64,000 nucleotides of DNA from Tritrichomonas musculus. Lineage: Eukaryota; Parabasalia; Tritrichomonadida; Tritrichomonadidae. The position numbers were made by a program, and so were the translations under genes. The DNA lies in contig JAPFFF010000001.1 of the NCBI GenBank assembly GCA_039105265.1, positions 1,798,001-1,862,000 on the forward strand. The letters run 5' to 3'. The notes under the pieces were generated by a model. It was not told where the DNA came from, did no database searches, and was given only the letters and a program-made list of their open reading frames with translations. Positions 10,601 through 18,381 of this stretch are shown here, in pieces. How positions within the stretch are numbered: the stretch's first letter is position 1; every line of letters starts with the position of its first letter.

Positions 10601-13466
10601 TTATGGTTGTTAGATTATATTCTTTTTTATAAATTTTTTTGTCATTTTTATTTCCTATTGTGCCTGTAAAACCGCAAACAGAATTATATAATTTGACAAA
10701 AATAGGATGAGAAACATATAAATAGCTCAGTGACATATCTCGAACAATAATATTTGGAACATTATTTTCTTTCCACTCTTTAATTGCAATGAATTGCTGA
10801 ATAAAACCATTAAATTCTTTATTTGGTTCTAAGATTCCATTTGAATCATAGCTGAAAGGAACAATATAATGGAATTCTATAGGATGAGCCATATCTTCTT
10901 CTTCCTCCTCTTCATCATCATCTTCATCATCGTCATCATCGTCGTCATCATCATCATTATCTTCGTCATCAATATCTTTTGTAAATTCTTTGATTAATCC
11001 TTTACCAACTTCTAAACCAACATCACAAATAAAATTTAATACATTTTTGATCAAACGATTTCGTTTTTTATTGTTCTTAACTACTATTGTTTCAATGGAA
11101 TATTTTTTGCCATTTGTGAATTCGGGCTGTCTGACCAAATCTATTTCAGAGTACATTTGATTTATATGCTTTATATTCAAATCATGACATTCCCTAAGAA
11201 ATTTTTCTTTGGCTAATTGCAATGTATTTTCAGCTGATTCACCACTCATTTTAGAATCATAAACAAATTCTAATACTTTCCTTAATTTCGATCTTGTTGT
11301 ACGTGAAATAATTGTTCCATTTGTAATTTCATCTATGAGAATAGAATCTGCTTCATCTATTAATAATCTGCAGTTTTGGAAATACTTTTGAACAGATCCT
11401 GGACTTAATTCCATCATTCTTAAGTATAGGCATTCAAAATAAACAAATGTCGAAAATATTACATTAGCTTCTTTTTTAGATGATTTGTCATCATCTTCAT
11501 TTAAATTCAATCCACAAATAGAAAAGTTCATTTTGGAAGAATTTTTAAATAAATTTGGATCATAAAAATCCAGACTATAACAATTGTTATCATTGCTTGA
11601 ACTAGTCTGATTATTATTTTGTAAATACTTTTCTTCATTATATTTGAAAAATCCATCAAAGTCATTTTGATAACAATCTTCAAAAATATGACGAAAATTT
11701 TCTTCGTTACTATCATCGGTTTTTTGAGTATTATTATCGTTGCTTTCTTGTTTAGTTTTTTTAAAAGCTTTTTTAGAATTCTTTGCTATTTTCATTTGTT
11801 TTAAATTATTTTTCACTGAATTGGGAAGGTCATCATAATGAAGTAAAATTGCTGGTTTAAGATCAAGTAACTTAAAGAATTTATAAGATTCTTCATAATC
11901 TCTAATCGATAATTTAATATTTGATGATGTTATATGAACTGTCTTTTTCATCAATGCAAGAGCAGCTGCAATTAAACAAACAATGCATGTTTTCCCTTCA
12001 CCAGTTTCAACCTGAAAAACTATCCCTCTACTTTTTGAATCTTCTTTTTTCAATATAAACTGTTTGCATGCTTCATATGCAGTATATATTTGTGTTTGAT
12101 GGGTGAAAAAATCAATGCCTGAAAGCTTGAGTGTATAAATATATGCATTTGCAACATATTCAAGCCATTTTTTAATCTTTTTGTCATTAAACAAAGACAA
12201 TACTATTTTTTTTGAAAATTTATTATTTTTCTCTTTAACTTTTTTAATATCATTGTTTATTTCTTTAACTTTATCAAGCGTGGTTTGTTGAATTTTGGAT
12301 AATAGTAATTGATTATTTATATATAATTCTGGCCGTATTTTATGAATATCATCAAATTCTATATACATTTGTTCTATATCATTATTTTTTTCTTCATCTT
12401 CAAAGTCAATCTTAATAAATTGATCTTTCCATATTAAAAAATCTTTAGCATCGATATATCCAATACCAAGGCCCGATACTTTTGTTGGCAAACTATAAAA
12501 AGTATCTTTTTCTGAATCATAAAGTGGAATATTTGATAATCTTATACGAAGAAAAGGTTTGTTAAAACCATTTTTACAAAATGGAAAAGGAACAACATTA
12601 TTAAGCTTATATTTCACATGAAATTCATCTGCATTTCCTGCAAATGAAATAATTTTAAATCGAAACGTTTTCTTCAATACTTTATAAATTGATCTATCAT
12701 CAGTTTGCTTATTGTCAATATAATGACAGTATAAATATATGAAACTTTTAAGAGAAAATTGATATTTGGCTTTAAATTCATGTAAAAAAGTGGAAACAAA
12801 AGAATTATCAATAATATTTAAATGAATTTCTGCAAATTGATCATCTTGAATTAACTCAAATAAAAAGTTTAAATATTCTTTGAGATCACATTTGACACAT
12901 AAAACAAGAGTGTAGCCAGAACCTTTCATTATATTGGTTTCAAATTTTATCATTTGCATATATTCATCTATAACTCCGCTTACTGATAAATCTAGTCGTA
13001 ATATGGCCATATTTGTATCGGTCAAAAACCAATTATGGAAAAAACTTTTATAAATATCTGGCTTATAAAATCGAGTATGAAATGGATCAGTTGAAACATA
13101 AAAATTGCCAGATAATTTTTTTCTTTGCCCTTCTTTATTAGGCATTTTTATGCGGTCATAAATAAATTTATAATAATTTTTGATTGTTGGAGCTTTTAAA
13201 TCATTTTCCGTAATTTTGCATTGTAATATATTAGCAAGAAATGGTATAAGATGTATTAGATCTTTTTTAAACTTTATTGATGCTTCAAAAACTTGCAATT
13301 CAGAATGCAAAGCAATATTATCTCCTGCTGTTTTAAGATACTTAAGTAGAAAGCTATAATCATTATCTGAGTCTTTGCTTTGTTGGCATACTAAAGCATA
13401 TTGCAATGGTGGATCTAAAAGAGGCATATTAAAATATAAAATAAAATAATAAAAAAGCCAAATCAT
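7617..13466 (-). CDS. SecA-like ATPase / transmembrane / pseudokinase fusion protein
   Basis: A 1949-residue protein in three parts. Residues ~1-440 are unrecognised. A SecA-type DEAD motor follows: Walker A TGEGKT at 488-493, Walker B IDEADSILIDE around Asp704, a FTGTIG motif, LGTNVCGRGTNI, and the helicase arginine motif GRTARQG from Gly1083. A run of Asp and Glu lies inside the motor at forward positions ~10890-10975. Two hydrophobic segments follow (about residues 1427-1452 and 1570-1592). The end is a protein-kinase fold (~1650-1949) with an APE-like motif and DVFSFG. The catalytic HRD Asp is replaced (HRN, Asn1792) and DFG reads DFY (1810-1812), so phosphotransfer is probably lost. SecA is the bacterial and plastid secretion motor, and its fusion to a kinase fold is notable. 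The start shown is the first ATG; Met14 (at 13427), after a hydrophobic lead-in, is equally plausible. The gene is divergent from the next gene. Confidence 0.85.
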   Translation of the reverse strand: MIWLFYYFILYFNMPLLDPPLQYALVCQQSKDSDNDYSFLLKYLKTAGDNIALHSELQVFEASIKFKKDLIHLIPFLANILQCKITENDLKAPTIKNYYKFIYDRIKMPNKEGQRKKLSGNFYVSTDPFHTRFYKPDIYKSFFHNWFLTDTNMAILRLDLSVSGVIDEYMQMIKFETNIMKGSGYTLVLCVKCDLKEYLNFLFELIQDDQFAEIHLNIIDNSFVSTFLHEFKAKYQFSLKSFIYLYCHYIDNKQTDDRSIYKVLKKTFRFKIISFAGNADEFHVKYKLNNVVPFPFCKNGFNKPFLRIRLSNIPLYDSEKDTFYSLPTKVSGLGIGYIDAKDFLIWKDQFIKIDFEDEEKNNDIEQMYIEFDDIHKIRPELYINNQLLLSKIQQTTLDKVKEINNDIKKVKEKNNKFSKKIVLSLFNDKKIKKWLEYVANAYIYTLKLSGIDFFTHQTQIYTAYEACKQFILKKEDSKSRGIVFQVETGEGKTCIVCLIAAALALMKKTVHITSSNIKLSIRDYEESYKFFKLLDLKPAILLHYDDLPNSVKNNLKQMKIAKNSKKAFKKTKQESNDNNTQKTDDSNEENFRHIFEDCYQNDFDGFFKYNEEKYLQNNNQTSSSNDNNCYSLDFYDPNLFKNSSKMNFSICGLNLNEDDDKSSKKEANVIFSTFVYFECLYLRMMELSPGSVQKYFQNCRLLIDEADSILIDEITNGTIISRTTRSKLRKVLEFVYDSKMSGESAENTLQLAKEKFLRECHDLNIKHINQMYSEIDLVRQPEFTNGKKYSIETIVVKNNKKRNRLIKNVLNFICDVGLEVGKGLIKEFTKDIDDEDNDDDDDDDDDDEDDDEEEEEEDMAHPIEFHYIVPFSYDSNGILEPNKEFNGFIQQFIAIKEWKENNVPNIIVRDMSLSYLYVSHPIFVKLYNSVCGFTGTIGNKNDKKIYKKEYNLTTIKIPRHNANQNVEFPMIICENVNSQNTKIANEISSFHEKGYPVLAIFQDLKDIEIVQDLLRRRKLKNINIFDGRKETVRPDFIAGKEGAISLGTNVCGRGTNIRIKGKPLHIIVAYYSSNIRVMQQAFGRTARQGQKGSYRVICLASQFFNPKNELNKEINNAMKDFSIKNKKQREFVEHFKINRDWVFTGYLEKQIIQEKDILNLREAKINVNRIVAFNYEFPVCMSNETFLRIQIQKIFSILNCPNSQFTWRLFQRYIREMILQSWSLMINELDQKYMNKKKGTKYEEELNNNISNLYKSLEKYLPNQDFSIVQTFFHIFNEVLNKYQDKVINGFCQIASPYLQFNPSEFFSCQAGFKPYSLLTKSGARITNKNYKKTNYIHDPELKYERREKTNKITLLSITQKIDDIFDKIFQKVNEILGSKTFLKFFLRRTLGGCEFGVCLNLNIIRKEFGDEENDDDFYCIVDKDPLLVFTIFVRSLIPVLATILICVLVYVASIAKKIAKWFTFPSNAKEALKKTVSVVVNIVSSTISQKLLDKIIEFLENTFNNQLHDLHKFGKTGIFTADILNKLKSLFDTNAAVDITKNVSEHLGNLFQFKTNFDKLVQNCLDPVRLMKISVLILLCIATFIINFRFKRVSIQDYSNDAKEYDSNYGKEKMNELAKKHKKDVSLDHNLNPIDPKLDTKINESYEDLSKSYKNRMKICEFFDKIIQIADFQIDKKAVFDTGLAVVQDCLLIAEKKKCMRMSYHGTKKAFLQQVLFYSTNQFPSIVSFIGYCFDKKKQYIFLEKKEKGSLENYINEKSEAKLNATQKLIIAYGVARAVDFLHKNDIVHRNINPSNIFLDSNFYPYLSDFYYAKHIDIETSYTLYNTKVRYSAPEFIEDYKNHQNSKKIDVFSFGMTLYHIITEMGPYKFDSETAAAINITNGYFPSFYDSDMPEWEKLIESCWELDPQKRPTFDKICCILESKEFVNNKIDANAFHIYKSKFEKSIK

Positions 13467-13949
13467 ATTTATCTCAATTTTTTATTTATTAAATAAGTTA
13501 TAATCTTTTTTTATTAATATTTGTTTATTTATTCTATTAATTTTCATGTTTTATTTAAAGTAGGCTTGATATTAAATGAAGAATTAGCAGATGGTCAAAT
13601 CTCTTTTTAATATATTCAATAGAATATAAAAATATATATATATATATTCTAGAATTTTGATAAATTAATATTTAATATCAAATTACACGTATTTTTTTGT
13701 TTCTTAATTTATATTTTAAAAATAACAATTATTTTTTTCTAAATAGCCAAAATAAATATATTTTTAATATTTGAATGAATTAAATAGAAAAAGCATTGCC
13801 AATTTTTACTTTAAAATGTGTTCTATTATAGTATTATCTATCAATATTTTCAAGAAATAAAAAAATTTTCAATTCTCAAAATAATGGTTAATTTTATGAT
13901 ATTATTCAAAATTTCAATTTATACAAAAAATAATAATATTTTTTTGAAA
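13467..13949. promoter_or_regulatory. Shared intergenic region between two divergent large genes
   Basis: About 480 bases of very AT-rich DNA lie between the start of the SecA-like gene and the preferred start of the gene at 13950. It must hold both promoters. I see a TA-repeat near 13632-13645 but no convincing TCA-type initiator next to either start. Confidence 0.4.
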
Positions 13950-16940
13950 ATGTCTTATCACAAGGAATATTCTTCTGATGATGATTCATTACATGGTACA
14001 TGTTATATTTCTAAATATCGTGAAAGAAGAAAGTCAATGTCAAATATTGACTATCAGTCGCTAAAAAATAAGAAAAAAAATATCAAAACATTTCATTTTT
14101 CATTCCAAAAATTAAAAAAATTTGATTATACAATGAATGATGATATTGAAAAAGAGTCATTAAAAAATTCTGTGCTTCTTAACGCAATAAATATAATAGC
14201 ATCAAATAAAAATCTACATTTTGGAAGTTTATTTCAAGCCGTTGAAAACTTTGATAAGATTATAATGTATTTATTTAAAGATGACTTTAGTGCCAAAGTA
14301 GAAATTAAAGAATTATTAACACACTGCGATACAGCTGAAGAAGCAATTTCCGATATAACAAACTTTCTTAGTTATAAATATCGTAAATTCCAATATTTAA
14401 ATTTAGATTTTACAAGTGAAGATTTTATAGATTCATCTGCATCATTATTATATTCAACATGTCTTAATTTTTTATTTTTAAAGAAAACAAAAAGAGAATT
14501 ATTTGAACGATGTGCTACAATTTTATATGTCAAAAGCAAAAATTATGATGAAATTCTACAAAATGAAATAAATATATTAACTAACATAATGACATATAAA
14601 TCATTAATCTATTTCATAAAAGAAGGAGAATCAAACTTAATACCAAAAAACATAAAAGCATTACCAAAAAGTTATTTTAAATCTACAAGTGTACCATTAA
14701 TTGTAAACAAAAAGTTTTTAGACAACTGTTCAAAAGATAACGACCTTCCATTAGAGATATATTTCCAACTTCAGTTTATTTTAAATGCTTTAGATTCTGG
14801 CAAAAATAGACCTCGTTTTATTGAGTTTTTTTTAGTTATAATTAAAAAAATAAAAAAAATTAAAGTGCCACCTTTTGACGTTCTTGTGTCAAATATAAGA
14901 TCAATCAATATATCAAAAATACTGCAAAGAAATAGCTATAATCAAGCAGTTAAGCAAAACAAAATTAAAGAAGAAAAAATTGAAAGAGAAGGTGATTATG
15001 ATCATTATTTTGGAGATTTATTTGAAGATGCATTTAGGAGAAATGCTCTTCCAGAACTGAAAACTTTTTCAGAACGTCATAATGAAAAAAGACAACATTA
15101 TTTCAATGTTAATAAAAGCCAGTCTGATGAATTTGAAGATGAGGAAATATTTTGGAATCGTGAAAAACATAATTTCGTATTTAAGAATGGAATTTTGTTT
15201 AATAAGAAAAATGATCAATCAAAATACACCAAAAAATGGAAAGATTCTATTGATCTTCTTCTTCATCAGAGTATAAATTCAGACAAAAATGTAAATAAAG
15301 ATTCTAAAGTTCAATTCAATTCAATTTCAAAAAGAGATATTATTGAAAAACTTTACAAAATATTTTATTATGATGAAATAAGTAATCAGTGGAGATACGA
15401 CAATGAAGAATTTACCAATTTATCAAAAGATAAACATATTAATCATAGTGATGCAAAGACGCCTATAATTTTATTTACAAATTCAAATGAGGAAGACTTA
15501 ATTAGCATAAATTCCAATATTATCAATGGATCATATCCATATTTGGATGATGAAAACATTTACGTTTATGCATTATGTTCCAAGTCATTGTCAGTATTGA
15601 GTTTCTATGTTGACTTTTTATCAAAAGAAAAAAGTTCAATTAGACCAATCTTTTTACTTTTGCATGTACCAAAAAACAAAAGAAAATTGCATAATATCAA
15701 ATTAATTATTTATCAAATTTATGCTTTTCTTTCATTTATTAGCGATATCGAGATAGTTGTCTTAAATAAGTCTTATTATAATGATCAAATTGAATTAATT
15801 CGAACTGTTCATAATATTAAGAATTCTTTTCAGAAATTAAATGCAAATGAAGTGATAACATCTGTCCAAGAAGAAGTAAATGATGATGATTATGATTTTT
15901 CAGATGATGAAGAAAGATTAATACAAAGATTTAATCTAAGAAAATTTCAAAATCAAGATATTAAACCTTATTGTGATATCTTTTTAGTTAAAATAAATGA
16001 TAATGTATTTCAAAAGAAATCAAAAACAATTTTCCTAATAAATGATGAAAAAGTTGCTCTTGATAATCAGAATGTAATAGAAAATGATAAAAACTTCTCC
16101 AAAATTTGTTCACAATTTAAAGATTCAATCTGTAAAGTTCACTTTATTAATGCAAAAAATGCAGACACATATGAAGGTTTTCTTTCAAGTTTAACTAAGT
16201 TATCGATGGATAAATGCACTTTATATTCTGATCTTCATTACAATTTCCATGCTGTTAGACTAACCGATTTTAGTAGTGCTTATGTTATATTAAAGAAGTT
16301 AGATGATTACAAAAAAGAATTATTTGAAATGTTAGACCAAAGATTCCAAACAATTAAACAATATAATCAACATGATGATGCTTTAAATAATATTTTAAAA
16401 CTTAAAAAAGAAATAGTAAAGATATATCCACCATTAGATAAAAAATTTTTAAGTGATTGCAATGAAATTTTAACCGAAATACATAAGAATCAAGGTAAGA
16501 AAGATCGTAAATTCATTAAAGATGAACTTAAAGAAAGCTCGAAACAAAAGTTGGATTATTTAGATATAATGATTAATAATGAATATACATGGTCAGAAGA
16601 GCAAAGAGAAAACATTAAAATTAGTCATATCCAATTCTTAAAAGATGAGTTTTTTAGTATTTTAGAAGATAAATTTTCTTCAGATGTGATTTCAGTTAAT
16701 TACGAAGAAAATATTAATATTCTTGACAAACAGGTTAATAAAGATACTCAAAAAATTGTTAAGATTTTTAATGATTTTGATAAGAAGTTGCATTTAAAAA
16801 AGAAAAAACAATTGGAGATCGATTATTTAATTCAGAAAGGAACAAATTATAGTATTCGAGAAGAAGAAAATGAAAGAGAACTGAAAGTTAGAGTTGAAAT
16901 TGGTGGAAATTTGGAAGATTTAATTCCTCAAGATTTTTAA
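13950..16940 (+). CDS. Large acidic protein of unknown function, divergent from the SecA-like gene
   Basis: A 996-residue protein from the ATG at 13950 (MSYHKEYSSDDDS). An in-frame ATG at 13884 would add 22 mostly hydrophobic residues and a GTG-led extension goes further. I prefer 13950 because the coding-like composition begins there. I recognise no domain with confidence. There is no Walker A motif, no signal peptide and no clear membrane helix. The middle (about residues 500-650) looks like an alpha/beta fold with several hydrophobic strands (TPIILFTNSNEEDL; IRPIFLLLHVP; IEIVVLNKSYYND), which could be a degenerate nucleotide-binding fold. An acidic linker (NDDDYDFSDDEE) follows, and the C-terminal ~250 residues are charged and probably coiled coil. 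Its head-to-head position with the SecA-like fusion suggests, without proving, a shared role. Confidence 0.75.
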   Translation: MSYHKEYSSDDDSLHGTCYISKYRERRKSMSNIDYQSLKNKKKNIKTFHFSFQKLKKFDYTMNDDIEKESLKNSVLLNAINIIASNKNLHFGSLFQAVENFDKIIMYLFKDDFSAKVEIKELLTHCDTAEEAISDITNFLSYKYRKFQYLNLDFTSEDFIDSSASLLYSTCLNFLFLKKTKRELFERCATILYVKSKNYDEILQNEINILTNIMTYKSLIYFIKEGESNLIPKNIKALPKSYFKSTSVPLIVNKKFLDNCSKDNDLPLEIYFQLQFILNALDSGKNRPRFIEFFLVIIKKIKKIKVPPFDVLVSNIRSINISKILQRNSYNQAVKQNKIKEEKIEREGDYDHYFGDLFEDAFRRNALPELKTFSERHNEKRQHYFNVNKSQSDEFEDEEIFWNREKHNFVFKNGILFNKKNDQSKYTKKWKDSIDLLLHQSINSDKNVNKDSKVQFNSISKRDIIEKLYKIFYYDEISNQWRYDNEEFTNLSKDKHINHSDAKTPIILFTNSNEEDLISINSNIINGSYPYLDDENIYVYALCSKSLSVLSFYVDFLSKEKSSIRPIFLLLHVPKNKRKLHNIKLIIYQIYAFLSFISDIEIVVLNKSYYNDQIELIRTVHNIKNSFQKLNANEVITSVQEEVNDDDYDFSDDEERLIQRFNLRKFQNQDIKPYCDIFLVKINDNVFQKKSKTIFLINDEKVALDNQNVIENDKNFSKICSQFKDSICKVHFINAKNADTYEGFLSSLTKLSMDKCTLYSDLHYNFHAVRLTDFSSAYVILKKLDDYKKELFEMLDQRFQTIKQYNQHDDALNNILKLKKEIVKIYPPLDKKFLSDCNEILTEIHKNQGKKDRKFIKDELKESSKQKLDYLDIMINNEYTWSEEQRENIKISHIQFLKDEFFSILEDKFSSDVISVNYEENINILDKQVNKDTQKIVKIFNDFDKKLHLKKKKQLEIDYLIQKGTNYSIREEENERELKVRVEIGGNLEDLIPQDF

Positions 16941-18381
16941 AAATCTCTGTGTTTCAATTAAAAAAAAAAACTAGATAAATGCTAACAAAACAATAAGAAA
17001 AATATACAATTATGAAGTAAAATATAATTTTCTTTCTTTTTTTTTTTTTCTGAATTTTTTCAAAGTAATTGTGATTTATGTTATTCAAAATATTCTGAAT
17101 TTCATGATAAACATGTGATTCTTTGTTAACCTATGCTTATTCATAAAAAATAAATGTTTATATGTTAGTCTTATATATATATGAAAATGTAGACATTTAC
17201 TGGCAACCTGAGACTTCTTTGAGGGCCTCTACTTATATAAAAGTAAAAAAAATAATGAATTTTTAATATTTTTTAAAACGCATACATATTTTTTTATTCC
17301 TGATTCTATACTATGTATAAATGAAATTTTATTCCCAAAACTTTCAAATTGAAGGACTACATATATTTTGAAATTTGGGAAAAATAAGCCAAAAATCGCT
17401 AATTGGAAAAAAAGTCAGTAATATCAATAAGTAAAAAGAGTTCTCGCGGTTCTCTAATATATGGATATTCCATTTGAAAATGACATAAATTAATAAGGTG
17501 AGCATTTATATAATATATAGATTCTGAAGATTGGAAATGCCAAAATTCCAAATTATCTTTCAAAATTGCTCACCTCAAAATCCATCTTCAAAAATATAGC
17601 TTAAAGCACAAGAAAACCGCCACAAGCTATCACAAACTATAACAACTTTGAAATCAACGCATAATAAATTGTTTCTGCTTATTTTCTTTAACTTTTCACA
17701 ACAACTATTACTAATTTGAAAACAACTGTGTATTACAAAAGTATACTATATATGGCAATGCAATATTTACATACAATATTAAAGATGCGCATACAATTTT
17801 TTTTTTTAATGCAGGGATGGTCAATGTTGAAAAAAGTGATAACAAAACAACCACTTAAAAGCTCTTCTTTGTCAACGTCAACGTGGCAAATGATATTAAA
17901 AATGATTGTCCAAAAATATATCACTTTTTCTCCTTTTTCAATTTCAATTCAACGTGTTGAAGTCAAAGTTAATTTATAACATTTTTACTTGGAAATAGGA
18001 TTGTTCAGGATAAAAATATACTAATTAATTTCGAATTAGATTATTATTGCTTTTACATTCTTCAATATTCGAAAAATTTATCCATACTCTTGTCTTTTTA
18101 TTTATTATATGGCCAATAAACTATGATTTATCTATTTAAAAATGATTCTATAATGAAAAAACTCAAAAAAAAGCATAATAAAGATCAGATGCATATAATA
18201 AAAGGGCAATACTTAGAATATATGCTTATATATTATTTAAAAATATATAAAAATAAATATTATTCAAATATATTTACTATATGTTAATATAATAATATTT
18301 ATTTCAAATATAAAGACGTTAATATTTGAGAAAGAGATTTTCCTTTTTCAAACATATACGTTTTTAAATAAAAATTTTAAT
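16941..18381. other. AT-rich intergenic spacer with one inverted repeat
   Basis: About 1.4 kb without a supportable gene. Short open frames at 17716-17979 lack coding character. A 9-base inverted repeat (AGGTGAGCA near 17497-17506, and its complement TGCTCACCT near 17566-17576) could form a loop-out. The DNA is very AT-rich, in sharp contrast to the GH3 gene that follows. Confidence 0.6.

Noticed and set aside
17716-17979. Small open frame of 87 codons in the spacer before the GH3 gene
   Set aside because: There is no initiator context, the composition is low-complexity and AT-driven, and a competing frame lies on the other strand; it looks like chance.
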